Part shown: positions 1-8,807 of the stretch, one piece after another
Layout of the letters: each line of letters opens with the position of its first letter
How positions within the stretch are numbered: position 1 is the first letter of the stretch
Assembly: GCF_029223885.1 (NCBI RefSeq)
Contig: NZ_CP119409.1
Span: 2,568,001 to 2,632,000 of the forward strand
Source of the DNA: Pararhizobium gei
GTDB lineage: Bacteria > Pseudomonadota > Alphaproteobacteria > Rhizobiales > Rhizobiaceae
Direction: 5' to 3'
DNA: 64,000 nt
Made by a program: the position numbers and the translations under genes
The notes under the pieces: generated by a model
Databases searched by the model: none
What the model was told of the DNA's origin: nothing
The model's input: only the letters and a program-made list of their open reading frames with translations

Positions 1-95
1 CGACCTTGCGCGAGGAAGCCGTTGGCGGCGGCTATGTCACCGATGCCGAATTCGACGCCGCGGTGCGCCCCGAAACCATGATCCATCCTTCCTGA
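1..95 (+). CDS. fumC: Fumarate hydratase class II, C-terminal end (partial)
   Basis: Only the last 30 codons are inside the window, ending with TGA at 93-95. The readable tail contains [20 protein letters not shown] and RPETMI, which resembles the extreme C-terminus of class II fumarases (the dimerised C-terminal domain, in which a GY(V/L)T segment precedes FD..V.P..M). Fumarase hydrates fumarate to malate in the cytoplasmic TCA cycle. Related lyases of the aspartase family end similarly, so the name rests on a short match; the rest of the gene lies to the left of the window. Confidence 0.65.
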   Translation, partial: TLREEAVGGGYVTDAEFDAAVRPETMIHPS

Positions 96-107
96 CAGGA
101 CGCGCGG

Positions 108-132
108 GCAAGGCGGCAGAAGGCTGCCTTGC
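108..132 (+). terminator. Weak hairpin downstream of fumC
   Basis: GCAAGG plus CAG (108-113 and 117-119) can pair with CTGCCTTGC (124-132) around an AAGG loop, with a three-base bulge. It lies 13 bases after the fumC stop. No T-run follows, so it is at best a weak or Rho-assisted terminator. Confidence 0.3.
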
Positions 133-250
133 TCATCCGGGCCTGCGGTATATCGTTCGACTTCGACCGTTCGATTTTGCAAAACGTTAAGTCTTCCAAA
201 ATCTTTTACCCCTAGAACTGGTGATGGAAACAACGGAACGGGAGCCCGCG

Positions 251-1312
251 ATGCAAGCGGCGTTAAGCAAGGTGCCGGATATTGCAGCGCAGGTGACCTA
301 TGCGATGCGTATCATGGGGATCGCGCCGCTCCCGCGCAATTACGAGCTTTACTACGAGGCCTATCTCGGCTCGAACCCGAAGCTGACCAAGGAACTGGCC
401 GCGCTCGGCAGCAAGGCGACGCAGGAAGAGCTGGACGGGATCGCATCGCGCTATTTTGCCCATATCCACCATGCCGCCGGCGTCGATCGTGCCCATAGCC
501 ACCTCGCCCGCGAACTCGGCGATCTCCTGAGATTGCTGCAGGATGAACAGTCTGCGCTCGAAAACTACAATCGGCTTCTGGGCGAAACCTACCAGCACAT
601 CACCAGCAAGAGCACCACCAGCGTCGAGCTTCTGCGCCAGGCCGTGACCATCCTCACCGAGGCCACCGCCGACACGATGACGCAGGGCAAGGAACGCGTC
701 GAATGCGTCTCGCTCAAGTCCTTCGAAATGGACGTGATCCGCCAGGAGCTCGACGAATACAAGCGCATTGCCAATACCGATTCCCTGACGCGGCTCGCCA
801 ATCGCCGTGCCTTCGATGAAAAACTGGCCTCTGTCTACAATTCTGAGCATATGCGTGCACAGAGCAGCCTGCTCGTTGCCGATATCGACCATTTCAAAAA
901 GATCAACGACAGTTATGGCCACCCTGTCGGCGACAAGATCCTGGCGACCGTGGGCACCGTCATTCGCACGAGCCTGCGCCGCGACGCCTTCGTCGCCCGT
1001 ACCGGCGGCGAGGAATTCGCGATCATCCTCAACGATACCACCTTCGAGGAAAGCTTTCATCTCGCCGAACGCATCCGCAACACGCTGTCGGGCACGCCGT
1101 TCAAAAACTCGAAGACCGGTGTCAATTACGGACCGATCACGCTGTCTATCGGCCTTTGTCAGGCTGTCCAGGCCGACGATCCGGTCGATCTCTACAACAA
1201 GGCCGACATCGCTCTTTATTGCGCCAAGAACACCGGCCGCAATCGCTCGATGGTGTTCGAGGACGGCATGAAGAAGGACACGAGTCGCAGCTGGCTCATT
1301 TATCGTAAATAG
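251..1312 (+). CDS. Diguanylate cyclase (GGDEF domain)
   Basis: This is a predicted cytoplasmic enzyme making cyclic di-GMP from two GTP. The C-terminal half (about residues 170-340) is a GGDEF domain with DSLTRLANRRAFD at its start, DIDHFKKINDSYGH as the metal-binding segment and GGEEF (about residues 252-256) as the active-site loop. The inhibitory RxxD site expected just before GGEEF reads RRDA, so classical product inhibition may be lost. The N-terminal half (about 165 residues) is soluble and helical, with no sensor domain I recognise. I chose ATG 251 because GGGAG lies at 240-244; GTG 221 or ATG 224 in the same frame would add up to ten residues and have poorer ribosome-binding sites. 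Confidence 0.85.
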   Translation: MQAALSKVPDIAAQVTYAMRIMGIAPLPRNYELYYEAYLGSNPKLTKELAALGSKATQEELDGIASRYFAHIHHAAGVDRAHSHLARELGDLLRLLQDEQSALENYNRLLGETYQHITSKSTTSVELLRQAVTILTEATADTMTQGKERVECVSLKSFEMDVIRQELDEYKRIANTDSLTRLANRRAFDEKLASVYNSEHMRAQSSLLVADIDHFKKINDSYGHPVGDKILATVGTVIRTSLRRDAFVARTGGEEFAIILNDTTFEESFHLAERIRNTLSGTPFKNSKTGVNYGPITLSIGLCQAVQADDPVDLYNKADIALYCAKNTGRNRSMVFEDGMKKDTSRSWLIYRK

Positions 1313-1467
1313 CGGTCGGTCCGCATGGGATCGCCAGCGATTTTCGTCTTGCGTCCCGTTCCCAGGGAAACAGCGGCAGCGCTCCCGGTTGCCTAGAAAG
1401 GCTCCACAAGAGGGAGCCCACCGGACGAACCGGACCATCTCCCCCATGACAACCGGGAGATATTCTC

Positions 1468-2109
1468 ATGAAGACCATCCTTGCAGCGCTGATCGCAACA
1501 GCCATCCTCGCACCTGCCGCCAACGCCGCCGACAGGAACGGCGCCTATGACGTAGCATCCCTGCAATCGTCGACCGCCAAGACCGGCTGGCTGCAGGTTT
1601 TGTCGGACGGTAAGCCGGCAAAGACGAAGGCCGTCCAAAAGGACATCAGCACATCGCCGATCCCACGTGAACTGATTGCCTTTTCCGAGAATGCGGCGCC
1701 CGGCACGATCATCGTCGATAACTCCGATCGCCGCCTCTACCATGTTTTGGGCAATGGCCTTGCAATGCGCTACGGCGTCAGCGTCGGCCGCAGCGGCTTC
1801 ATCTGGACCGGCAGCAACACGGTCAGCCGCAAGGCCGAATGGCCGACCTGGAACCCGCCGCAGCAGATGCGCGTCCGTGAGGCCAGAAAGGGCCATATCC
1901 TGCCGGTCACCATGAAGGGCGGCATCAACAATCCGCTCGGCGCCCGCGCCGTGTATCTGGGCGCAACCATCTACCGCATCCACGGCACCAACCAGCCGTC
2001 CTCGATCGGCAAGGCCATGTCGTCCGGCTGCATCCGGATGGCCAACGAAGATGTCGAACATCTCTATGCCAATGTCACCATCGGCACGAAAGTCATCGTC
2101 CGCGACTGA
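1468..2109 (+). CDS. L,D-transpeptidase (YkuD/ErfK family), secreted
   Basis: 213 residues with an N-terminal signal peptide (MKTILAAL..., cleavage near ANAAD). The YkuD catalytic domain fills the C-terminal half, with HGTNQP (His about 172) and the nucleophile motif SSGCIRM (Cys about 188). Such enzymes form 3-3 peptidoglycan cross-links or attach outer-membrane proteins to peptidoglycan in the periplasm. Rhizobiales carry many paralogues, so the particular substrate cannot be read from sequence. The ATG is supported by GGGAG about 8 bases upstream. The gene stands alone and converges with mobB. Confidence 0.88.
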   Translation: MKTILAALIATAILAPAANAADRNGAYDVASLQSSTAKTGWLQVLSDGKPAKTKAVQKDISTSPIPRELIAFSENAAPGTIIVDNSDRRLYHVLGNGLAMRYGVSVGRSGFIWTGSNTVSRKAEWPTWNPPQQMRVREARKGHILPVTMKGGINNPLGARAVYLGATIYRIHGTNQPSSIGKAMSSGCIRMANEDVEHLYANVTIGTKVIVRD

Positions 2110-2172
2110 TCAGGACGAGTATCGGCGAACAGTAACCTGGCCTTCGTCAACCTTCCGAAACCCGGAGGAAAT

Positions 2173-2685
2173 TCAGGTGCGCAGGCCGGTCGTCGCCTCG
2201 ATGAAATCGGCGATGGCTGCGGTGTCGTCGAGATCGAACAGCGCAAGACCTCGATCGTCGACGGGATGGTCGGCGGCGATGGCGAGAATATGCGGATCTG
2301 CGGGGGCAAGCGGCTCGCGGTTGGCCGCCTGAAGGCGTCGCGCCTCGATCTTCGGGATCGGCTCGCGTTTGTAACCTTCGATCAGGACGAGGTCGCACGG
2401 CGCCAGACGCGCTAGAATGTCCTCGAATGACGGCTCCGCCGCGCCGCGCAACTCGTGCATGATCGCATAACGGGCGCCGGACACGATCGCGACCTCGTGC
2501 GCCCCCGCCTCGCGATGGCGGAAGCTGTCGGCGCCCACCTTGTCGATGTCGAAATCATGATGCGCATGCTTGACCGTCGAGACCCTGTAGCCGCGCCGCG
2601 TCAGTTCGGTGACGAGGCGCACCGCAAGCCCGGTCTTGCCGCTGTTCTTCCAGCCGGCAATGCCGAAGATTCTGGGTGCCGTCAT
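2173..2685 (-). CDS. mobB: Molybdopterin-guanine dinucleotide biosynthesis adaptor MobB
   Basis: 170 residues beginning with a P-loop: GIAGWKNSGKTGL carries GWKNSGKT at residues 11-18, followed by VKHAHHDFDIDK (the MobB signature with His residues) and a Walker-B-like LVLIEGYK near residue 100. MobB is a GTP-binding partner that assists MobA in converting Mo-molybdopterin to the guanine dinucleotide cofactor. Its ATG overlaps the mobA stop by four bases (ATGA), showing translational coupling. Length is normal for the family. Confidence 0.93.
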   Translation of the reverse strand: MTAPRIFGIAGWKNSGKTGLAVRLVTELTRRGYRVSTVKHAHHDFDIDKVGADSFRHREAGAHEVAIVSGARYAIMHELRGAAEPSFEDILARLAPCDLVLIEGYKREPIPKIEARRLQAANREPLAPADPHILAIAADHPVDDRGLALFDLDDTAAIADFIEATTGLRT

Positions 2686-3326
2686 CGTTCCATCTCCTCG
2701 ACCAAGGGAAGCCAGCCTTCCGCCGTTTCAAGATCGGCCGGTGTGTTGATGTTGAAAAACGGATCGACCGGCCCCCCCGCCGTCTGCAGCAGTGAAAAAT
2801 CGACGGCGACCATGGGGTGCTTTCCGATAAAGGCCCGCACGCGGCGTTTTGCGTCTGTCGCCAGCCAATCCTGAAGGTCGTCGGCCAGACCAACGGGCCA
2901 GAGCGCGAACACAGGATGCATGATGCCGACGGAAAAGGCGACGGCGATCTGATCCTGCCGCGAAACGGCACTCTGCAGACGGGCAAGCAGATCAAGCGGC
3001 AGGAACGGAGTATCCGTGGGGACGGTGGCGACATGGCTCTCCCCGGGCAAACGCATCGCGACATGCCGCATCGCCGACAGGACTCCGGCCATGGGGCCGG
3101 CCTGGCCGGGGAGAGTGTCCTCGAAAACCGCCACTCCGGGAGGAGACGATCCACTGTTGCGGTTGACGGCGACAAGGCCGGCCTGTGGCGCGAGCCGCGC
3201 GGCGATGCGACGGATAAGCGGGACGCCGCCCAATGTCACGTCCGCCTTGTCGCGTCCCATGCGCATAGAGCGGCCGCCGGCGAGGATAACGGCAGGCGGT
3301 CCGTTTGTTTGCGGATTGACAGCCAT
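2682..3326 (-). CDS. mobA: Molybdenum cofactor guanylyltransferase MobA
   Basis: About 214 residues of the nucleotidyltransferase (GT-A-like) fold. The N-terminal signature AVILAGGRSMRMGRDKA binds GTP, and further on VPTDTPFLP holds the metal-binding Asp region. MobA transfers GMP to molybdopterin to give the bis-MGD precursor used by DMSO-reductase-type enzymes. It sits between the EamA gene and mobB in one minus-strand run with 0-4 base spacing. The in-frame ATG at 3347, directly after the EamA stop, would add seven residues; I prefer 3326 because a purine-rich GGAAAG precedes it and the fold starts soon after, but both are possible. Confidence 0.9.
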   Translation of the reverse strand: MAVNPQTNGPPAVILAGGRSMRMGRDKADVTLGGVPLIRRIAARLAPQAGLVAVNRNSGSSPPGVAVFEDTLPGQAGPMAGVLSAMRHVAMRLPGESHVATVPTDTPFLPLDLLARLQSAVSRQDQIAVAFSVGIMHPVFALWPVGLADDLQDWLATDAKRRVRAFIGKHPMVAVDFSLLQTAGGPVDPFFNINTPADLETAEGWLPLVEEMER

Positions 3327-3347
3327 CGCTTTCCGGTATCCCTTCAT

Positions 3348-4307
3348 TCATTTCGGCGACAAGGTCTGCGATGTCTGCGCCACCGCCGCGGTTCGCCGCT
3401 TGTTTTCGCGGGCAAATGCATAGAGCCCGGAGGCAATGATAATGGCGACGCCGGTGATCATCCAGACATCGGGTTTTTCGGAGAAGAACAGGACGCCGAT
3501 GCCGATCGACCAGATGAGGCTCGTATAGCGGAAGGGTGCGACAACCGCGATTTCACCGTTGCGCATGGTCAGCACGATGCATTGATAACCCACCAGCAAC
3601 AGCAGGCTTGCCCCGGCAAGGTAGCCGATGGAGACCGGCGTCATCGGCTCCCAGCCACCCAATGGCACGATGAGCACGGCACCGATCAGGGTAATGGCGA
3701 TCGCGGTGATTGACGAGATAAAGAGCGACGGTACCGCCGGATCGATGCGCCGCGTGCAAAGATCGCGCAAGGCCGCGCAGAGGACCGAGGCAACCACGCT
3801 CAGCGCCGCCAGTGTAAATCCCTCCGGCCCGGGCCTTAAAACGACAAGCACGCCGGCGAAGCCCGCCAGGATCGCCAGCCAGCGCCGCCATCCGACGGAC
3901 TCCGACAGGAATAGCGCCGCGCCAAGCGTGACGGCCAGCGGCAGGGCTTGCAGGATGGCGGACGCATTGGCCAGCGGCAACTGTCCAAGTGCCGAGATAT
4001 AGGTGATGGAGGCGCCGACCTCTGCGAGAATACGCAAACCGATCATAGGGTTCATGAGAAGCCGAAGCGGGCGAAGCGCCCCGAAATGCCGGGCGATCAG
4101 GAGCACCAGTATAGAGGTGAAAGCCCCACGCACCATCATGATCTGACCGAGATTCATGACGCCGGTGACGGCTTTCACGAGCGCGTCGTTGCAGGTAAAG
4201 CCCGCCATGGCGAGACACATGAACAGGGAACCGCGAAAATTGCCGGAGCGCTGCATTCTTTTTTTCTTCATTCCGTTTCGCCGCGGCACGATCGTCAGCC
4301 ACGGCAT
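3348..4307 (-). CDS. EamA/DMT-family inner-membrane transporter
   Basis: Up to 319 residues with about ten hydrophobic segments in two homologous halves, the hallmark of the drug/metabolite transporter superfamily (RhaT/EamA repeats). The first repeat begins near FMCLAMAGFTCNDALVKAV. The substrate cannot be deduced. The gene lies between moaA and mobA on the same strand; its stop directly abuts the upstream mobA ATG, so it is probably co-transcribed with mobAB. The first 12 residues are charged and may not be translated: an internal ATG at 4271 (MKKKRM...) is an equally good start. Confidence 0.85.
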   Translation of the reverse strand: MPWLTIVPRRNGMKKKRMQRSGNFRGSLFMCLAMAGFTCNDALVKAVTGVMNLGQIMMVRGAFTSILVLLIARHFGALRPLRLLMNPMIGLRILAEVGASITYISALGQLPLANASAILQALPLAVTLGAALFLSESVGWRRWLAILAGFAGVLVVLRPGPEGFTLAALSVVASVLCAALRDLCTRRIDPAVPSLFISSITAIAITLIGAVLIVPLGGWEPMTPVSIGYLAGASLLLLVGYQCIVLTMRNGEIAVVAPFRYTSLIWSIGIGVLFFSEKPDVWMITGVAIIIASGLYAFARENKRRTAAVAQTSQTLSPK

Positions 4308-4582
4308 GGACGGTCGCCGGTTCGCGAGCGCACTTCTTGCCCAACTCTAAAGCATCGGCATCGAACTTATGCAACAACCATCACTGATCCACCCATGCTG
4401 GAAAGAGGCCGCATGAGATTCTGTTGCCGATTTCGTTGGTGAAATATTGATTGCCGGTGCCTGTCACTCCCGCTCAACTTTGCATAAGGCGAAGCGTTGT
4501 CGCCGTGCAGAAGCCTTTGCGTTCGATCAGCCGCGCGGCGGCATCGGGCGCTTCGACAGGGCACCCTTCCCTCCGGGCGAGT
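4308..4582. other. Intergenic gap between moaA and the EamA gene
   Basis: 275 bases with no convincing gene, terminator or structured leader. It separates moaA from the EamA-mobA-mobB run, so the latter may have its own promoter here; no clear -35/-10 pair was identified. Confidence 0.4.
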
Positions 4583-5638
4583 TCACCCGCCCGTGACGCT
4601 CATGTGGCGACCGACAGCCGGCTTGTTGCGCGTACGGTCGATGATGAAATCATGCCCCTTCGGCTTGCGGCTGATAGCCTCGTCGATGACGCGCGACAGA
4701 TAGGCGTCGTCATCGGACGCGCGCAGCGCGGTGCGCAGATCGGCGGCATCGTTCTGGCCGAGGCACATATAGAGCGTCCCGGTGCAGGTCAGCCGGACGC
4801 GATTGCAGCTTTCGCAGAAATTATGGGTCATCGGCGTAATCAGCCCAAGCCGCCCGCCGGTTTCCGCGACACGCAGGTAGCGGGCCGGACCGCCCGTCTT
4901 GTAATCCAAGTCGGTCAGAGTGAAGTCGTTTGCCAGACGCTCGCGCATTTCCGAGAGCGGCAGGTAATGATCGGTGCGGTCCTCGTCGATTTCGCCCATC
5001 GGCATGGTTTCGATCAGCGTCAGATCCATGCCGCGGCCATGCGCCCAGCGCAGCATGTCCGGAATTTCCAGGTCGTTGAAACCCTTGAGCGCGACGGCGT
5101 TGATCTTGACGTGAATGCCGGCTGCCTGCGCCGTGTCGATGCCTTCCATCACCCGTGACAATTCACCCCAGCGGGTAATCTGCCTGAATTTGACCGGATC
5201 GAGCGTATCGAGTGAGACATTGATCCGCCGCACGCCTGAATCGGCAAGTTCCGCCGCAAATTTCGAGAGCTGCGAGCCGTTGGTCGTCAGCGTCAACTCG
5301 TCCAGCGTTCCGGCATGGACATGTTTTCCGAGTTCCCGGACCAGAAACATGACGTTCTTGCGCACCAGCGGCTCGCCGCCGGTCAGTCTCAGCTTGCGCA
5401 CGCCCTTGGCGATGAAGGCGGAGCAGAGCCGGTTCAGTTCCTCCAGCGTCAACAGATCCTTCTTCGGCAGAAAGGTCATGTTTTCCGCCATGCAATAGGT
5501 GCAGCGGAAGTCGCAGCGATCCGTCACGGAAACCCGCAGATAGGTCACGTTCCGGCCAAAGGGATCGACCATCGGCGCTTTCGCGTCGATCAGCCCGCTG
5601 GCGCCGCTCCTGTTGATGGTCACATCGTTCAAAGACAT
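4583..5638 (-). CDS. moaA: GTP 3',8-cyclase MoaA (radical SAM)
   Basis: 351 residues. The radical-SAM cluster is CDFRCTYC (Cys 42, 46, 49), the SAM-binding stretch is LTGGEPLV, and the C-terminal second cluster is CESC with a third Cys 13 residues later (CX2CX13C), as in MoaA. The protein ends in Gly-Gly, the tail needed to present the 5'-deoxyadenosyl reaction product to MoaC. It makes the first step of molybdopterin synthesis, converting GTP to 3',8-cyclo-GTP. It is divergent from the DUF971 gene. No molybdenum-cofactor riboswitch-like structure was recognised in the 170 bases upstream. Confidence 0.95.
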   Translation of the reverse strand: MSLNDVTINRSGASGLIDAKAPMVDPFGRNVTYLRVSVTDRCDFRCTYCMAENMTFLPKKDLLTLEELNRLCSAFIAKGVRKLRLTGGEPLVRKNVMFLVRELGKHVHAGTLDELTLTTNGSQLSKFAAELADSGVRRINVSLDTLDPVKFRQITRWGELSRVMEGIDTAQAAGIHVKINAVALKGFNDLEIPDMLRWAHGRGMDLTLIETMPMGEIDEDRTDHYLPLSEMRERLANDFTLTDLDYKTGGPARYLRVAETGGRLGLITPMTHNFCESCNRVRLTCTGTLYMCLGQNDAADLRTALRASDDDAYLSRVIDEAISRKPKGHDFIIDRTRNKPAVGRHMSVTGG

Positions 5639-5805
5639 TCTCCTGCTGCCCTACTTGTCGGGGCCAAATCCGGCAGCGTCAAGACGAAAGGTCGTGATGA
5701 CAGCGAAAAGGCGCTGTCTGGTCTTTGGTTGCCGCTTGCTCGATAGAGAAGAATTCCCTCTCTGGGGAAATTGCGCTAGGGATCGGCCGAGCAGGAGAGC
5801 ACACC

Positions 5806-6180
5806 ATGAGCGATATCTGGCCCACCGAACTGCGCGTGTCGAAGGATCGCCACCGGCTGACGGTCGCCTTCAACGACGGCGGCTCTTATGATCTGTCGGC
5901 TGAAATGCTGCGTGTGCTGTCGCCTTCGGCAGAGGTGCAGGGGCATGGCCCCGGCCAGGGACTGACGGTACCGGGAAAGCGCAATGTGGCGATCGTCTCG
6001 ATGGCACCGACGGGCAATTATGCGGTGCGGATCGGCTTTGACGATGGCCATGACACCGGCATCTTCACCTGGAGCTTTTTGCGCGAACTTGGCGAGACCG
6101 GCGGCGCGCAATTCGAAGCCTATGAACGCAACCTCGCAGAAAAGGGCATGACGCGCGACAGGGCCGAAAAACCCCGATAG
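5806..6180 (+). CDS. DUF971 domain protein
   Basis: 124 residues matching the small DUF971 domain (also found at the N-terminus of gamma-butyrobetaine hydroxylases): WPTELRVSKDRHRL opens the domain and YAVRIGFDDGHDTGIFTW closes it with the characteristic DGH.(T/S)GI(Y/F).W signature. The isolated domain is linked in other bacteria to iron-sulphur or cofactor metabolism, but its biochemical role is not established. ATG 5806 is preceded by AGGAGAG at 5793-5799, a strong ribosome-binding site, so the longer open frame from 5725 is rejected. It is divergent from moaA. Confidence 0.88.
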   Translation: MSDIWPTELRVSKDRHRLTVAFNDGGSYDLSAEMLRVLSPSAEVQGHGPGQGLTVPGKRNVAIVSMAPTGNYAVRIGFDDGHDTGIFTWSFLRELGETGGAQFEAYERNLAEKGMTRDRAEKPR

Positions 6181-6227
6181 CCTCGCACGGTTGCTATCGA
6201 AAGCCTGATTATCAGGAGCGCAATTGA

Positions 6228-6253
6228 AAACGGCGGGCTTTCGCCCGCCGTTT
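6228..6253. terminator. Bidirectional terminator between DUF971 and ompA-like genes
   Basis: A perfect 11-base stem, AAACGGCGGGC (6228-6238) pairing with GCCCGCCGTTT (6243-6253) around TTTC. It lies between two converging genes and has A on one side and T on the other, so it can serve both. Confidence 0.8.
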
Positions 6254-6303
6254 CAAGTTCTGGAGCAGCTAACGAACCGCTCTCCTGCCGAGGACCGGCC
6301 GGC

Positions 6304-8439
6304 TTAGTTCTGAGCCACCGGGCGCACCAGCGGTGTGACGCGACGGATCGTGACGCGGCGGTTTTCCTGTTCCGCCGCCTCTGTGCGAACCTTGAGGAAG
6401 CGCTCGCCATAGCCCTGGGTTACGAGATTCTCGGCCGGAATCTCATAGACTTCCGTCAGCAGCGAAGCCACCGATTCGGCCCGCTCGTCGGACAGGACGA
6501 GGTTCGGCTGGTCGCCGCCGACCGCATCCGTGTGGCCTTCGATGAAGAAGGTCTCGCCCGGATCCTTTTCAATGACCTGCAGCATGGCATCGGCCACCTT
6601 GCGCAACGTCTTCGCCTGGGACAGCGGCACTTCGGCACTGCCCGACGCGAAGGTGATCGTGTCGAGATCGATACGGCGGACCTTGTCTCGGATACGGGCG
6701 GAGCTTCTGACCTCATCTATCGAATAGGTGCGCTCGACCTGCTCGACCGGCGGTTCGGACAGAAACTCGTAATAGTCCCGGTCCGGCTCGCTCGACGTGT
6801 CGATGATGTAGTCCCGCACCGGCACCTGCAGGCGCATCGGCGGCAGGTCGTCGCCGACATCATAGGCAGGCGGACGCGGACCTTCATCCACCTCCGGCGC
6901 GTAGATCATCAGATATTCCGCGCCTTCCCGATCGATACGCGTCCTTTGCACGATATCGCCGTACTGGTTGTAGATCGTCACGATCCGCACGCCGTTCGGA
7001 CGCTCGATCGTCTCGCGGTGACGGCCGCGCGGCAGTTCCTCGTAGAAGGTCTCCTGCGCGTTGCGGCGCAGACGCGGCCGGTCGTCGCCGCGCACGATGA
7101 TCTGGTCGCCAAAGTCCAGCACGACCCGGTTGTCGCGCGATTCTTCGACGCGCGGGCGGCGGCGATCATTGCCGGTAAAGGCATCGATCAGCCCCTCGAC
7201 GCCGAATTCCGGCACGCGTTCGACCCGACGGCCCTCCTCGCGATTGGCGGCGTCCAGTTCATCGCGGCTCGGACGGCGATCCCGGCGGCCGCGCTGTGCG
7301 TCTTCGTCGCTCTTCGGCACTTCGACATTCCGGTTTTCTGCCCGGGCGCGTTCACGCTGCGCACGGCGCTTTTCGCGTGCGTTGCCATCGCTGTTGTCGG
7401 CATCCTTGTCGCTGTCGAGAACAGCCGCACCGTTATCGACAGGCAGAACGACGGTTTCGTCCGATCTGGCAGGATCGCGGGCGAGCTCTTCCTTCTGCTG
7501 CTCGCTACGCTTGTCGACCACTTCCGGCGCCGGCTTGCGACGATCCGGACGTTTGCGATCCGGATTAGCGGCCTCGCCGTCGGCCGCCGGACGTTGCTCT
7601 CCTTCGGCCGCCGGCTTCTCATTCTGCCCCTCGGCCTGCTGCTGCTTGCGCCGCTCGGCACGAATCCGGGCCCGCTCCTCGGCTGTCTTTGCCGCTTCGT
7701 CATTGGTGGACGGCTTTGCCTCTTCGGCAGCCGGCTTTGCGGATTGATTCTTCTGCTCTTCCTGGCGCTTGCGACGCTCGGCGCGGGCTTTGAGGCGATC
7801 CTCGGCAGCCCTTTCCGCTTCGGCATCCGTTGCAGGCTTTGCCTGTTCCTGCTTCCGCTGCTTGTCCCGCTCGGCCTGCTGTTGCTTGCGGCGTTCAGCG
7901 CCGCTTGGCTCCTGCTGTTCCTCCGCAGGTTGCGCTTCCTGCCGCTGCTTTTCCTCGGCCTGGCGCTTGCGGCGTTCAGCCCGGCTCGGTTCCTGCGTTT
8001 CCTCGGCAGGCTGCGCCTCCTGCTGTTGCTTTTGCTGTTCAGCCTGACGCTTGCGGCGTTCAGCCCGGCTCGGCTCCTGCTGTTCTTCAGCAGGCTGCGC
8101 GTCCTGTTGCTGCTCCGCCTGACGCTTGCGGCGTTCGGCGCGGCTTGGTTCCTGCTGTTCCTGGGAAGGCTGCTCTTCGGTCTGACGCTGCTTGCGGCGC
8201 TCGGCGCGGCTCGGTTCCTGCTCCTGACCGGACTGGCCTTCTTCCGCCGGCTGCTCGGCGCGCTGCTTGCGCTTGCGGGGCAGCTCTTCCGGAGCGACTT
8301 CGCCCTGCTGCGCGCTGCTCCCCTCCTGTGCGACCTCGAAGGGCTTCATCAGGCTGTCGGCCAGCGCCGGCTGGATGGCGATAGACAACGACAACACAGG
8401 CAGCGCCACGGTCGCGAAAAGTTTGGATCGGATGGTCAT
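6304..8439 (-). CDS. OmpA-family protein with long charged repeat linker
   Basis: About 711 residues from ATG 8439, which has AGGAGGAAG just upstream. A signal peptide (MTIRSKLFATVALPVLSL..., AxA near residue 27) is followed by about 350 residues very rich in Glu, Gln, Arg and Lys, including at least five copies of QEPSRAERRK-type repeats. The C-terminal about 120 residues form an OmpA/MotB peptidoglycan-binding domain with FIEGHTDAVG and LSDERAESV. The likely location is the outer membrane or periplasm, with the domain anchoring to peptidoglycan. Rhizobial proteins of this layout exist but the repeat linker is unassigned; the low-complexity tract may form an extended, charged spacer. Confidence 0.85.
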   Translation of the reverse strand: MTIRSKLFATVALPVLSLSIAIQPALADSLMKPFEVAQEGSSAQQGEVAPEELPRKRKQRAEQPAEEGQSGQEQEPSRAERRKQRQTEEQPSQEQQEPSRAERRKRQAEQQQDAQPAEEQQEPSRAERRKRQAEQQKQQQEAQPAEETQEPSRAERRKRQAEEKQRQEAQPAEEQQEPSGAERRKQQQAERDKQRKQEQAKPATDAEAERAAEDRLKARAERRKRQEEQKNQSAKPAAEEAKPSTNDEAAKTAEERARIRAERRKQQQAEGQNEKPAAEGEQRPAADGEAANPDRKRPDRRKPAPEVVDKRSEQQKEELARDPARSDETVVLPVDNGAAVLDSDKDADNSDGNAREKRRAQRERARAENRNVEVPKSDEDAQRGRRDRRPSRDELDAANREEGRRVERVPEFGVEGLIDAFTGNDRRRPRVEESRDNRVVLDFGDQIIVRGDDRPRLRRNAQETFYEELPRGRHRETIERPNGVRIVTIYNQYGDIVQRTRIDREGAEYLMIYAPEVDEGPRPPAYDVGDDLPPMRLQVPVRDYIIDTSSEPDRDYYEFLSEPPVEQVERTYSIDEVRSSARIRDKVRRIDLDTITFASGSAEVPLSQAKTLRKVADAMLQVIEKDPGETFFIEGHTDAVGGDQPNLVLSDERAESVASLLTEVYEIPAENLVTQGYGERFLKVRTEAAEQENRRVTIRRVTPLVRPVAQN
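7890..8225 (-). repeat. Coding tandem repeat in the OmpA-family gene
   Basis: At least five imperfect repeats of about 60-90 bases encode QEPS(R/G)AERRK followed by RQAEQQ.../AQPAEE. The recurring nucleotide core on the plus strand is GCGGCGTTCAGCCCGGCTCG. Unit length varies because the Gln/Glu spacer expands, which suggests slippage or recombination. Confidence 0.8.
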
Positions 8440-8807
8440 TTTATCTTCCTCCTTCAGAGGTCCTGTTTGTCGTCCCGGCCTGCAACGCCGCCAAGCCTCT
8501 TTTGTTGCCTCTGCCTTACACGCAAGGCGAAAAAAGGGGTTCAAATATGGCAATCCGGTCGAAACGTTCCTCGTGGATTAGCGAAAACTGCATTAACCCG
8601 CGATGAATGCTCCGTTCATGCGGCCATGAGCCCCGCAACGCGCCGTACAGGCATGACGCGTGTTTTCATGAGGACATGGATGCTTTTCCTGTTGATTTCT
8701 TGGCAGAAGGCATAGGAATATCAGCGCAGCCCGACCGCAGCGACGGTCGGCATCGCGTCAGTCGAACAGAAGAAAAAACCGGCTGGATGCCAACAGAGAG
8801 GATCACA

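Noticed and set aside
263..1447. Minus-strand open frame opposite the diguanylate cyclase
   Set aside because: The GGDEF domain on plus is unmistakable; the antisense frame has no motifs.
4367..4564. Small minus-strand gene between moaA and the EamA gene
   Set aside because: The reading is Arg/Ser-rich with no conserved pattern and no ribosome site.
7890..8225. CRISPR-like array
   Set aside because: The repeats are in frame, code for QEPSRAERRK and vary in spacing; no spacers.
6532..8715. Long plus-strand open frame opposite the OmpA-type gene
   Set aside because: It mirrors the repeat-rich coding sequence on the other strand and gives Leu-rich low-complexity text only.
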